Counted from the first letter of the stretch, positions 1 to 7,621 are shown. The stretch is DNA of 64,000 nucleotides from Serratia sp. M24T3 (GCF_000257645.1 NZ_AJHJ01000009.1:1-64000), one strand, 5' to 3'. A program made the numbers and translations. The notes: generated by a model not told the origin, from the sequence alone.

Positions 1-73
1 TGTATTGGGTGTCCTAATTGTAGGTTTTTTATTAGCACACATAGCTTTTTTCATGCTAACACCCCAAGCCTAC

Positions 74-112
74 ATGGTTATTAAAGCACTCATAGAGTGC
101 TTTAATAACCAT
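74..112 (-). terminator. Perfect 18-bp-arm hairpin after the antiterminator Q gene
   Basis: The arms at 74-91 and 95-112 are exact reverse complements around a 3-nt loop. The hairpin begins one base beyond the stop codon of the frame-corrected Q gene read on the minus strand. No long T-run follows, so it may be an mRNA-stabilising or weak terminator structure rather than a classical Rho-independent terminator. Confidence 0.5.
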
Positions 113-483
113 TTAATCAGTACCTAACCTCACATTTAAGGTACTTAAACTCCCTTCAATAAATCCTTCAGCTAACTGCATATTTATTCTTATTATTCTC
201 TCCCCCTTTTTTTACGTCTTCCTATCTCTCTTTTAGAAACATTATATACGTAATGTAAAATTATTAATTCAAATTCATTAACCCGTGATATTTTCAGCCT
301 GGCAACACATCCATCAATCACTAATCCATCGTCATCGCTGCATGACGGCTTGGATGCTCCAGATGGTGGCAGAAGGCCTTTAAAACCTGCAGCTATCGGC
401 GAGTAATCAATGCAGCTATTATCTTTTGCCCATACACCCCATCGGGATAAAACTTCCTGAATATCACGCATTATTCTCTCCAC
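113..483 (-). pseudogene. Phage antiterminator Q family protein, frameshifted near its C-terminus
   Basis: The open frame 193-483 encodes 96 aa with the N-terminal and central sequence of small lambdoid antitermination proteins (WGVWA, DYSPIAAGFKGLLP, CSDDDGLVIDGC, LHYVYNVSKREIGRRKK). It then stops prematurely. The missing tail, containing INMQLAEGFIEGSL, is found immediately downstream in another frame, running to a TAA at 113-115. The frames meet at a run of seven A and five G (minus strand). One extra base, two fewer bases, or a -1 ribosomal slip at AAA-AGG would restore about 123 aa, the usual family length. Q proteins let RNA polymerase read through the late terminator into lysis and structural genes. 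Either the prophage late switch is damaged, the homopolymer is a sequencing error, or frameshifting is used. Confidence 0.7.
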
Positions 484-485
484 AC

Positions 486-1508
486 TTATTTTTGCTTGCC
501 GGTAGCGATAACACCCATCGCCAACGCCTTATCTAAAGTCTTAACCAGCAATAAAATCTGGCTCCCGTTTATCTCTTCCCAGTCTGTTGTGTTCGCATGT
601 AACTCGTCATGACACCTCCTGCACAGCGGTATCGCGAACAAGTCATGTGCTTTGGTAGCCATTCCGCCAAGACCGTTGCCGGTGATGTGGTGCGGGTCAT
701 CCGCCTGTCCCCCACAACCACAGCAAGCTTGATGCTTCACCCATTGGGTGTACTTCGCGTTCTCCCATCGGCGGCGCTTGGGCCGTAGCATGAAGCTTTC
801 CGGTGTCTCGGGGTCGATTGCCAGATTAAGGACTGGCTTAACTCTCTCCACCACCTCCTGAATCATCTCCGTTGCCGCTCGTTCTGGTTGTATATCTGCC
901 TCCCGGCCAACAGCCTTAATTGGTTCTTGGGGTCGCAAACGGAACACCTTACGCGCGGCGGATTCCGGCAAAACATCAACGACACCTTTGAGACATGCCC
1001 ACCAGCACAACTCTGGAAAACTCAGCTGGTGACCCTGCGGCAGCTGTAACTCGGTCATGGCGGCGCGGATCACGTATTCAGCTTGATTGATATAAACCAG
1101 CTCGTCTAAGCCCTCTACCAGATGACCACGAAGCTTTGTATCGTGGTACCAACAAAGGCGAACGGCACTTAGTTCGTATTCGGTCACCGTCAGGTTTTTA
1201 TCGTGATAATTGTCCTCTCCATGCTTCCACTGGCAACCCTTGCCGTGTTCAAGCCAGATCTTCATACTTTCTATACCACCAGCAGCGGTTATCACCCGCT
1301 TATCCAAGAAAAAAACCTTCAAACGCTCATCATCCAGCAGAGACTGATTGGCTTCCGGTATTTCGCCGATCGAAAAGTGTGCCAACTCATCCGGGACAGA
1401 CGAAATTAGCAGGCGACGCTGGTGGAACAAATTCATGAGGCCGCTGCCAGGCTTCAAAATAACGATCCCGGCGTCTCGTTGTGGATACGGCGTTAATATT
1501 GCTCTCAT
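486..1508 (-). CDS. Phage DUF968 protein with HNH-like zinc-binding C-terminus
   Basis: 340 aa. The C-terminal third carries a Cys/His-rich motif: CCGCGGQADDPHH near residue 262 and CRRCHDELH near residue 296, the pattern of the DUF968 family in lambdoid nin-like regions. It resembles an HNH nuclease fold with two CxxC zinc ligand pairs, but no nuclease activity is established for most members. The N-terminal two thirds are a less conserved phage domain. The ATG at 1508 follows a GGGGAGTGA ribosome binding site. It lies just upstream of Q in the leftward early operon, where lambda keeps its nin genes. Confidence 0.8.
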   Translation of the reverse strand: MRAILTPYPQRDAGIVILKPGSGLMNLFHQRRLLISSVPDELAHFSIGEIPEANQSLLDDERLKVFFLDKRVITAAGGIESMKIWLEHGKGCQWKHGEDNYHDKNLTVTEYELSAVRLCWYHDTKLRGHLVEGLDELVYINQAEYVIRAAMTELQLPQGHQLSFPELCWWACLKGVVDVLPESAARKVFRLRPQEPIKAVGREADIQPERAATEMIQEVVERVKPVLNLAIDPETPESFMLRPKRRRWENAKYTQWVKHQACCGCGGQADDPHHITGNGLGGMATKAHDLFAIPLCRRCHDELHANTTDWEEINGSQILLLVKTLDKALAMGVIATGKQK

Positions 1509-1518
1509 TCACTCCCCA

Positions 1519-2328
1519 TTAGGCCGCGCTGGCCGTCACCATCAACCGGATCAATTCCTGAACTTTTGATTCATAGAAGTGAGGCTGTGTTTCTCTTGGG
1601 TTATTCGGGCTGGTAATGTTCTTGCCGTACTGCAATCCCTTAGCTGTCACTGACCAGAACTGCTTTTCGCCATTGCGGGCTTTTGCTGAATTGCTTGGGC
1701 GCGTTAATCGCTGGACAATGCCGAGGCGAGCGAGACGCTTAAATGCTTCTGTTGGGCTGACAGGGATTGAATTATTTTTGAGAATGGTACTCAGCGCCTG
1801 AGTTGGCCGGCTGGATCCATCAACGGCATTACTTGGCGCGTCAATGGCATATTCCGGTGCTAGGTTTGGCAAACCAGCAGCAACCTGCAACTTCTGGCAG
1901 GCCCCAAGGACTGAGGAATTTGAAAGGTTGAGCTCTTTACGCATGAACTCGAGCAAGATAATCCCAGCCTGCATTTTGTCAGCAGATGGGTTAGCGGCAG
2001 TGATGGAATGGGTAACTACCTGATCGAAGGTACGGATGACTTTAAGGCTGAACGTTGGGCTGATCCACATGGCATAGGCATATACCAGTTCTTTGCAGAC
2101 ATATGTGCCTTGTTCGACACCACCACGAACAACGTGAACTGGTTGCTCCGTAGGCGAGTTGCTAATTTGCAACTCGGTCACCAACTGTACAGCTTGCTCA
2201 TTTCTGAGCCAGAAAGCGGGTTTATGCTTATCTAAAGCGCCAGCGGCACGGTGTAAATCATTGAGGCAGTAGCGGCCATCTTTATCCAGACGAACAGAAA
2301 CACCCTCAATTACGAGTAATTGATTCAT
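1519..2328 (-). CDS. KilA-N domain phage protein
   Basis: 269 aa from the ATG at 2328, which has GTGGAG seven bases upstream; an in-frame GTG at 2340 would add four residues. The first 110 residues match the KilA-N domain (GRYCLNDLHRAAG, KHKPAFWLRNEQ, GTYVCKELVYAYAMWIS, FSLKVIRTFDQV). This DNA-binding domain is found in phage and large DNA virus regulatory proteins. The C-terminal half has a probable winged-helix segment (PTEAFKRLARLGIVQR) like phage Rha/antirepressor C-termini. The role in this phage is unknown; transcription regulation or host interference is the usual suggestion. Confidence 0.8.
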   Translation of the reverse strand: MNQLLVIEGVSVRLDKDGRYCLNDLHRAAGALDKHKPAFWLRNEQAVQLVTELQISNSPTEQPVHVVRGGVEQGTYVCKELVYAYAMWISPTFSLKVIRTFDQVVTHSITAANPSADKMQAGIILLEFMRKELNLSNSSVLGACQKLQVAAGLPNLAPEYAIDAPSNAVDGSSRPTQALSTILKNNSIPVSPTEAFKRLARLGIVQRLTRPSNSAKARNGEKQFWSVTAKGLQYGKNITSPNNPRETQPHFYESKVQELIRLMVTASAA

Positions 2329-2440
2329 AGATAACTCCACAGTTTATGTTTTATTTGTCCCCTATCGGCTGCACACCGACTGCACAGGGAACGTTCACTG
2401 CACTGTATAAACGTACAACGAGTTGGAGGCTTGTGCAATT

Positions 2441-2815
2441 TCAAATTACACCCCCAGCGCCAGGCATAAATTCAGTAATTAACAGCTCAGCTTTACCACC
2501 CTTTATCACCGGCCCCCACTCGACCACCATTTTTTTTATCTGACTATCGTCACCCCACACACCGGCGTGTGTCATGCAGTCGAACAAGGCTTTCTGGAAG
2601 TTATCCAAATCCCTTTTAGCCCGCGTTGGCGGAAACAATACAACATGCACCTCAACTTCCGTCATGATGGGCTTTGGTCGTCGCCTGAGTTGCTCGTAAA
2701 TGGCCGCAATAGCGTTACTTCGGAATAAGCGCCCTCTCTCGCTGATCTTCATTCCGGTATTAGTGGCGCGCCAGTACCCGTTAACGCTGGGCGGGAAAGG
2801 TAACGTTAAGCGCAT
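2441..2815 (-). CDS. rusA: RusA family Holliday junction resolvase
   Basis: 124 aa, the expected length for RusA (120 aa in E. coli). It starts with the typical LPFPPSVNGYWR motif. It carries the acidic active-site pattern RDLDNFQKALFD (near residues 66-77) followed by the GVWGDDSQI acidic patch near residue 85. RusA resolves four-way DNA junctions during phage replication and recombination. The start overlaps the end of the 54-aa ORF upstream (the stop of that ORF lies 8 bases inside), which points to translational coupling in the leftward early operon. Confidence 0.93.
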   Translation of the reverse strand: MRLTLPFPPSVNGYWRATNTGMKISERGRLFRSNAIAAIYEQLRRRPKPIMTEVEVHVVLFPPTRAKRDLDNFQKALFDCMTHAGVWGDDSQIKKMVVEWGPVIKGGKAELLITEFMPGAGGVI

Positions 2816-2970
2816 GACGCCTCCCCTTTCAGCATGAGTAAACTGTTAATGACGGAGTCGGCATGCTGCAGCGCTGCGGTGTAATCGAAGGTGCTTAGCT
2901 CCCCCGTAGGGGAGCATGCTGTTAGATAGTTTCGATATTGCTGGAGCCAAAGAAGCTGCATTTCATTCAT
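2806..2970 (-). CDS. Small phage protein of unknown function (54 aa)
   Basis: Begins MNEMQLLWLQQYRNYLTACS and ends at a TAA at 2806-2808, inside rusA. The ATG at 2968-2970 overlaps the TGA stop of the methyltransferase gene as ATGAATGA, and its end overlaps the start of rusA, so it is wedged between two real genes by coupled overlaps. That arrangement and the codon use support it being translated. It is not recognised as any named family. Confidence 0.6.
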   Translation of the reverse strand: MNEMQLLWLQQYRNYLTACSPTGELSTFDYTAALQHADSVINSLLMLKGEASCA

Positions 2971-4087
2971 TGACTGCCACCTTTACAGAATGGGCAATAC
3001 GTGCCGCCGCAGTAGTCATATAATCAGCATCTAACTCGATGCCAATAAAGCTGAAACCATCTAACAGCGCCGCCTTACCTGTAGAACCAGACCCCATAAA
3101 TGGATCTAAGACGGTTCCGCCGGCAGGTGTTATCAATCGGCACAAATAGCGCATTAGTTCTGTTGGTTTTACCGTTGGGTGACTGTTCCTGGCGCCGTTG
3201 GTTCTACCGGCCCCAGCGCGTGGATCATTTAGGCCTGCGCTACCTTCCTTCCTCCCACCTGTCATATCTGATGCGGATACTAGTAAAAAACGTTCCATAC
3301 CTTCATCACGCTCTGCCTTACTGACCTTGGCGCAGTAAAAGAATCGTGCCGCTGACTTACTAGCCTCAATGCGCGCAATATGCTCGCGAGGAGCAGACAT
3401 ATCGCCGTAACACACCCTAGATGGGCGGGATTTTCCGGTAGTTTTCAGATCCCCTTGCTGACCCTTTGCATCAGGAAAAGAGGCGATTACTTCATCACTA
3501 CCGTCATGTATTATATTTGCTGGCCATCGACCAAGCTCAGCGGCGTTCCAATCGGGACCGTCTGCAGGCTTGCTGTCCCTAATGTTCGAAAGCAGTTCAC
3601 CGGATCCTCCTTTAAGCGCTTCGGTTGTTGGTAGCCGACTTAAATCTATGTTCAACACACCTGTACCGAACTGTATGACGTTTTGTTCAACCGTTCCGTT
3701 TAGTGGTTTTCTTGCCAAAACAATGGGCTCGTGTGCTGGCTTCAAAGCGGTACCTTTCCCCTGGTGCTCCCCAGTTAAGTTTTTTGACTTAGGGAAACCA
3801 CTACCGTACAGCCACATAATTTGATCGCGGATCTCGAATCCAGCATCTTCAATGTTCACGACAAGTCTGTGGTAGGTCCGAGCGCCGCCAAATGCCAACA
3901 GATAGCCGCCGGGCTTGAGGGTACGAAAACACTCAAGCCACTGCGCAACAGTCGGCACCTGGTAGTCCCATTTTTGACCCATAAAGCTAAGTCCATAGGG
4001 AGGATCGGTAACAATTGAGTCAATAGAGCTTTCTTGCATACGGCGCAAAACGTCTTCGCAACGTCCCATATTTAGCTGATAAGTCAT
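2963..4087 (-). CDS. Orphan phage DNA methyltransferase, beta class (N4-cytosine/N6-adenine type)
   Basis: 374 aa from the ATG at 4087, which has a strong GAGGGGGA ribosome binding site and overlaps the upstream stop as ATGA. The catalytic motif IV DPPY is at residues 28-31 and the SAM-binding motif I DPFMGSGSTG is near residue 328. This order (IV before I) defines the beta class of amino-methyltransferases (Pfam N6_N4_Mtase). No restriction endonuclease is adjacent, so it is an orphan, probably protecting phage DNA or tuning gene expression. The recognition site cannot be read from sequence. Confidence 0.9.
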   Translation of the reverse strand: MTYQLNMGRCEDVLRRMQESSIDSIVTDPPYGLSFMGQKWDYQVPTVAQWLECFRTLKPGGYLLAFGGARTYHRLVVNIEDAGFEIRDQIMWLYGSGFPKSKNLTGEHQGKGTALKPAHEPIVLARKPLNGTVEQNVIQFGTGVLNIDLSRLPTTEALKGGSGELLSNIRDSKPADGPDWNAAELGRWPANIIHDGSDEVIASFPDAKGQQGDLKTTGKSRPSRVCYGDMSAPREHIARIEASKSAARFFYCAKVSKAERDEGMERFLLVSASDMTGGRKEGSAGLNDPRAGAGRTNGARNSHPTVKPTELMRYLCRLITPAGGTVLDPFMGSGSTGKAALLDGFSFIGIELDADYMTTAAARIAHSVKVAVNE

Positions 4088-4371
4088 GCGTTCCCCCTCG
4101 CCCGGCGCAGTGCCCAAAGTTGCTGTTCAACCTGTTGTGTGATTTCTTTCAGCGATGATTTCAGGCGGTATTGTCTGTTCCCAGCTGGCCCAGTTATTTC
4201 AAGCGCGTGATCCCGATGATTTTTTAAAGTCTGCATCACAGTCGAAACGCATGTTGAGTTAGTGGGCTGCCCCGTTTTTTCTATGATGTCCAAAGCAATC
4301 TGCCTGGTACTGCGCGGTTTCTGGTTTTCGGTCATATCTGCGATAACAAGACTTTGGAGTGAGGTTTTCAT
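4084..4371 (-). CDS. Small phage protein, probable winged-helix fold
   Basis: 95 aa from the ATG at 4371, which overlaps the TGA of the replication gene as ATGA; its own TGA in turn overlaps the methyltransferase ATG. The segment RSTRQIALDIIEKTGQ followed by STVMQTLKNHRDHALEI looks like the recognition part of a winged helix-turn-helix. In this position lambdoid phages carry a helicase loader or an accessory replication factor, but no P-like or DnaC-like motifs are visible. Function unknown. Confidence 0.65.
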   Translation of the reverse strand: MKTSLQSLVIADMTENQKPRSTRQIALDIIEKTGQPTNSTCVSTVMQTLKNHRDHALEITGPAGNRQYRLKSSLKEITQQVEQQLWALRRARGNA

Positions 4372-5480
4372 GCTGCCTTCCCTCCCTGCATCCGCTGGTG
4401 GCATTCCTTCCAGATCTGGTTCCAGCGAGGCTGTGAATATGCTGGCCCCATGTTTCTCACGTTGGCTTTGCTGGCCTCGGAACAGACAAGCTTCTCCAGT
4501 TCGCTTGGCTTTTTGGTAGCCCCAACACCTGAGGTAAACCGGCGATAGGCGGCATCGCGCTCAGCAGCATCAAGCGTGGAGTCATTTTCTGCTGCTACGG
4601 CTTCACTTGAACATGCTGGACGGCCAGCTGTGTGCCAGGCTTTCGCAGCCAACAAGTTGGATGAGAACTTTTCGGACGAGAAAATAGTTGCCGGGTTCAG
4701 GCCACGCGCATATTTCGTGCCCAGCCAGCAGGCAATCAGGTGGTCGACCACGATAAGCATTTCAGTTCTGGTCGCCGTAGCGTTGCGCAGACGGGCACGA
4801 ATGTGTTGCAGATTGCCGTCTGTCGGTTCGAACTGAACGCCGGTGAGTTTTGACAGGTGCTGAATAACCTCCGTCGCTTCTCTGGTTAAACGTTCAGAAA
4901 TAAATTCCTCTCCGTCGGTCGGCGCAGCCGGCTGACAAGAGGGTTTTATGATCTGTTTGTTTTTATCTGTGTCATGATCTGTATAGAGATAGGATTCCGC
5001 ACTTTCGCGGTTTCCATCATTCCGCACTTCTGCGATTTCCATTCCGCGATTCTGCGTTTCTGATTCCGCACTTTCGCGATTTGGATTCCGCACTTTCGCG
5101 GAGTCCAAGCAGGACGGGAATATTTTGGCAATTAGGGCGTCACCATCAACACGATAGTGCATTGTAGGGGTACCGTTTACCTTTCGACTTTTGGTCTCGA
5201 TAATCCCAGGGAAATACTTCGTACACAGCTTACTGGTCAGGCGGGAAACCTGATCATCACTGAGCCCTTCCAGGTCATCCCCCATTTCCTTGTGACTCTT
5301 ATAGAACCACCCTTCCCCAGCAGACGATTCGACACCAGACCAATATACAATTTGGTTTAAAATCGCACCGAGGACGTACGCCTGCTGGTCACCGGCGAAG
5401 AAGCGAATATATGGGCGCGGAATGATAATCACATTACGCTGGCCTGAAAGAGACTGAACAACATCAAATATCCGGCTCAT
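4368..5480 (-). CDS. Phage replication initiator (lambda O-like, with internal origin iterons)
   Basis: 370 aa. The N-terminal 110 residues are a winged-helix replication-initiator domain of the type in phage O-like proteins (FAGDQQAYVLGAILNQIVYW, GDDLEGLSDDQVSRLTSKL). Residues about 125-165 are low-complexity, with repeated RESAES/AKVRN units encoded by DNA iterons. The C-terminal part (residues about 200-290, REATEVIQHLSKLTGVQFEPT to LNPATIFSSEKF) matches the conserved C-terminal domain of phage replication proteins. The protein should bind the iterons in its own gene and recruit host helicase, as lambda O does. Confidence 0.82.
   Translation of the reverse strand: MSRIFDVVQSLSGQRNVIIIPRPYIRFFAGDQQAYVLGAILNQIVYWSGVESSAGEGWFYKSHKEMGDDLEGLSDDQVSRLTSKLCTKYFPGIIETKSRKVNGTPTMHYRVDGDALIAKIFPSCLDSAKVRNPNRESAESETQNRGMEIAEVRNDGNRESAESYLYTDHDTDKNKQIIKPSCQPAAPTDGEEFISERLTREATEVIQHLSKLTGVQFEPTDGNLQHIRARLRNATATRTEMLIVVDHLIACWLGTKYARGLNPATIFSSEKFSSNLLAAKAWHTAGRPACSSEAVAAENDSTLDAAERDAAYRRFTSGVGATKKPSELEKLVCSEASKANVRNMGPAYSQPRWNQIWKECHQRMQGGKAA
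4994..5110. other. Prophage replication origin: five iterons inside the replication gene
   Basis: Five direct repeats starting with ATTCCGC begin at 4994, 5019, 5041, 5063 and 5085, spaced 25, 22, 22 and 22 bp. Most copies read ATTCCGCACTTTCGCG with small changes. On the minus strand, just downstream of the repeats (about 4940-4990), is a T/A-rich stretch. An array of roughly 20-bp iterons next to an AT-rich unwinding region inside the initiator gene is the lambda ori layout. Confidence 0.75.
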
Positions 5481-5655
5481 CGATTACCCTCTCAAACTTC
5501 TGGCGAAAGAGTTCAACGGGCTGCGCGCATTCGTGGTCATATCCCGTTCGCATGAAGATGACGCGGTTTCCAAGTCGGTCGAAACCCACAACGTGGACCA
5601 TAACGCCCCGCCAATCCTTATAGTACCGGTCAATCTTTTGGGTTGTTCCTGACAT
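5464..5655 (-). CDS. DUF4222 phage protein
   Basis: 63 aa from the ATG at 5655, preceded by a GGGGGG ribosome binding site; an in-frame TTG at 5670 is less likely. It contains the DUF4222 signature: DWRGVMVHVVGFDRLGNRVIFMR followed by CAQPVELFRQKF. These small proteins are common next to replication genes of enterobacterial prophages and have no known function. The 3' end overlaps the start of the O-like gene by 17 bases. Confidence 0.8.
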   Translation of the reverse strand: MSGTTQKIDRYYKDWRGVMVHVVGFDRLGNRVIFMRTGYDHECAQPVELFRQKFERVIDEPDI

Positions 5656-5804
5656 GAATACCCCCCGCAAGCAGTGTCATATCCGTGTCTTTCCCACCAG
5701 GTAGCAAATTTACGGTTACACGACAGTTGTCGACCACCAACCACTACAGCGTGTGACCGAAGCGATATCCCACCAACTGAGGAATGTTTATTTTTTAACG
5801 TCAT
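5484..5804 (-). CDS. Overlapping small phage ORF, uncertain
   Basis: A 106-aa frame whose ATG (5804) lies inside the end of the preceding gene, a typical coupled arrangement. Only its first 50 residues (MTLKNKHSSVGG to WWERHGYDTACGG) lie outside DUF4222; the rest overlaps DUF4222 in another frame and looks like shadow translation. A real short gene may start here and have lost its original stop, or the whole frame may be spurious. Confidence 0.35.
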   Translation of the reverse strand: MTLKNKHSSVGGISLRSHAVVVGGRQLSCNRKFATWWERHGYDTACGGYSCQEQPKRLTGTIRIGGALWSTLWVSTDLETASSSCERDMTTNARSPLNSFARSLRG

Positions 5805-5997
5805 ATCTCTCTTCCTTCGCCTGGCGGGCTTTCATGCCTTCGCTGTTAAACTTATTCCAACGCGCAACCACATCTTCACGCGCTATGCTGTGGTTGCTGG
5901 GTTTTCCCGGCTCGCGTACTATTTCTACGTAGACGCAGGGCCGCTGCGATATACATTGGAATTGCACAACCGGCCTAACGCGGTTTACACTGTTCAT
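5788..5997 (-). CDS. Small phage protein of unknown function (69 aa)
   Basis: The ATG at 5997 overlaps the TGA of the upstream CII/YmfL-type gene as ATGA. The product is basic, with a C-terminal helix (ARWNKFNSEGMKARQAKEERY). It belongs to the run of small coupled ORFs between the regulator and the replication gene. No family recognised. Confidence 0.6.
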   Translation of the reverse strand: MNSVNRVRPVVQFQCISQRPCVYVEIVREPGKPSNHSIAREDVVARWNKFNSEGMKARQAKEERYDVKK

Positions 5998-6536
5998 GCG
6001 TTGATTACTCCACACTGTTTAGTTAATGCACCCGACGCCCCGAGCTGCACACTTGGGGCGTCAACTTCTCCGAAAAGCAGTTCTGTCACGACCATGATTT
6101 CTGCCACCAGCGCCTGAACCCGATACCCCTTAATTCGCATCCGCTTGCTTTCATCGCGATCTAACACGCCGTCTGCCGTCAACTCATTGTGGGCTTTTGC
6201 AAATTGCCCCAGCGCAGACAGCAACTCATTAAACTTAATCAGCAGTTCTTCATTGCCCATTTCCGCGATATCTGGAAATTTTACGAAGGTCCCTCCGTTG
6301 CTTCTGCACATAGCTTCGGTGATATCAGTACGCCCGGAGATCTGCTCCATCATGATGGCCATGCCGAATGGCACCATCTGACCACCAACCTGCCGCACGC
6401 GATTGCTCAGCGCGTTATGGGTACCGTCATGTGCCAGGTGCTGAGACATAGCGCCATATCCACCAGCAAAAGATGTGATAAGACGATGCATCGCCGCGGT
6501 GAATTCTTCTGGTACAGGGAAATTCTTGTTATCCAC
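5994..6536 (-). CDS. Phage CII/YmfL family regulatory protein
   Basis: 180 aa from a GTG at 6536 with GAGAGAGG upstream. It resembles the YmfL / phage 186 CII-type (Phage_CP76) proteins: an N-terminal segment that scans as a helix-turn-helix (AMHRLITSFAGGYGAMSQHLAHDGTHNALSNRVR), then a helical tail with EELLIKFNELLSALGQFAKAHNELTADG. It sits directly after cro, where lambda has cII, so it probably promotes establishment of lysogeny. This role is inferred from position and family. Confidence 0.75.
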   Translation of the reverse strand: MDNKNFPVPEEFTAAMHRLITSFAGGYGAMSQHLAHDGTHNALSNRVRQVGGQMVPFGMAIMMEQISGRTDITEAMCRSNGGTFVKFPDIAEMGNEELLIKFNELLSALGQFAKAHNELTADGVLDRDESKRMRIKGYRVQALVAEIMVVTELLFGEVDAPSVQLGASGALTKQCGVINA

Positions 6537-6558
6537 AATGTGTTACCTCTCTCTGTGG

Positions 6559-6762
6559 TTACGGCTGTGCGCCAGCGGTGGTAATCTTTTCGTATTGAGA
6601 TGGGTCGTATTTGAGAGCACCGTTTGTGGCCTTCTCAGCCAATAACGCGTACTGCCATGGCACAATATCTTTCCAAAGACTGACGGTTGATTTTGAAACC
6701 CCCAGCGCTTTGGCTGCCGCAGTCGCAGTTCCGAAATGCGCTACTAAATCTTGTTTAAACAT
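6559..6762 (-). CDS. Cro-like repressor
   Basis: 67 aa, starting MFKQDLVAHFGTATAAAKALG followed by VSKSTVSLWK, a helix-turn-helix of the Cro/DicC type (YdaS-like). A good ribosome binding site (GGAGGTGAA) precedes the ATG. It is divergent from cI and its promoter overlaps the operators at 6795-6857, so it should compete with CI for these sites and favour lytic growth. Confidence 0.85.
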   Translation of the reverse strand: MFKQDLVAHFGTATAAAKALGVSKSTVSLWKDIVPWQYALLAEKATNGALKYDPSQYEKITTAGAQP

Positions 6763-6794
6763 TTCACCTCCAGATAAATAATCAATAATGCAAA

Positions 6795-6857
6795 GTTTAA
6801 TATTTCAAACGCAAAATAGTCAAGAAATTAAACCCCATGTTGTTTAATTCTTTAAAC
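6795..6857. promoter_or_regulatory. OR-like operator region with three CI/Cro sites
   Basis: Three near-palindromic 16-bp sites start at 6795, 6818 and 6842, i.e. 23 and 24 bp apart. On the minus strand they read GTTTGAAATATTAAAC, GTTTAATTTCTTGACT and GTTTAAAGAATTAAAC (consensus GTTTRA-N4-TYRAAC). The middle site overlaps TTGACT, the probable -35 of the cro promoter, and the first covers its -10. This spacing is the same as lambda OR1-OR2-OR3. Confidence 0.75.
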
Positions 6858-6872
6858 ATGAAAAAAGAAACG

Positions 6873-7511
6873 ATGAGCGACCGCATAAACCAACGTATGA
6901 AGCTACTGAGGTTGCGGAGCACTAATTTAATGGGCGCCACTGGCGCATCGAAGGGAACCGTTAGTCAATGGGTAAACGGCGGTACCGAGCCGTCTGCGCG
7001 CTATTTGAGTAAACTGGCTGAGGTGTTAGGCGTAACTGAACGTTGGTTGTATGAAGGCGGACTTATCGAAGAGTCAATCGGGAACGCAACACCTGGCCCC
7101 GCACTGCGCCGCCGGGTTCCGCTGTTATCATCAGTGCAGGCAGGAGCCTGGAAAGAAATCGTCGAGGGGCATTTGCAGGACGTGACTGAGTGGATTGAAA
7201 CCACAGCGAAAGTATCTCCTTACTCATTTTCGCTGCGTGTATCTGGCGATTCTATGGATAGCCCTCCAGGGCAAGGAATTTCCCTGCCTAATGGCTCCAT
7301 CGTTATTGTTGATCCAGATGTAGAGGCAATAAATGGTCGTATTGTTGTTGCGCGCATCAATGGCTCAAACGAAGCGACAGTAAAAAAATTGGCTATTGAC
7401 GGACCGAACATGTATTTGATGCCGCTCAATCCAAATTTCAAACCCATCCCATTCGATGAGAACTGCGAAATTATTGGGGTCTGCGTTCGCGTTGAAATGA
7501 ATTTGATGTGA
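6873..7511 (+). CDS. cI: CI-type prophage repressor (S24 peptidase, LexA-like)
   Basis: 212 aa from the ATG at 6873; in-frame ATGs at 6858 and 6837 would start inside the operator. The N-terminal helix-turn-helix (GATGASKGTVSQWVNGGTEPS) binds the operators. The C-terminal half is a LexA/UmuD-like autoprotease: an Ala-Gly cleavage site in SVQAGAW, the nucleophile serine in SGDSMDSP and the catalytic lysine in EATVKKLAI. It should maintain lysogeny and be cleaved with RecA during SOS, inducing the prophage. A strong terminator follows. Confidence 0.92.
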   Translation: MSDRINQRMKLLRLRSTNLMGATGASKGTVSQWVNGGTEPSARYLSKLAEVLGVTERWLYEGGLIEESIGNATPGPALRRRVPLLSSVQAGAWKEIVEGHLQDVTEWIETTAKVSPYSFSLRVSGDSMDSPPGQGISLPNGSIVIVDPDVEAINGRIVVARINGSNEATVKKLAIDGPNMYLMPLNPNFKPIPFDENCEIIGVCVRVEMNLM

Positions 7512-7532
7512 CCAATTAAGCTTTACGAATGA

Positions 7533-7555
7533 CCGGCTCCGGCCGGTTTTTTTTC
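7533..7555 (+). terminator. Rho-independent terminator after cI
   Basis: Stem ACCGGC / GCCGGT with a TCCG loop followed by eight T, 22 bases after the cI stop codon. Confidence 0.9.
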
Positions 7556-7570
7556 GCCTCAAACTTTATT

Positions 7571-7621
7571 GTTTAATTATTCGAACTTTTTCATTGACAG
7601 TTCTGTTTGAAAAGTTAAACT
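7571..7621 (+). promoter_or_regulatory. OL-like operator and early-left promoter
   Basis: Two further copies of the CI/Cro operator, GTTTAATTATTCGAAC at 7571-7586 and GTTTGAAAAGTTAAAC at 7605-7620, flank and overlap a promoter with -35 TTGACA at 7593 and a -10-like TAAACT at 7616 (17-bp spacer). The second site is nearly identical to the operator that covers the cro -10. This is the expected early-left promoter driving rightward genes towards int. Confidence 0.7.
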
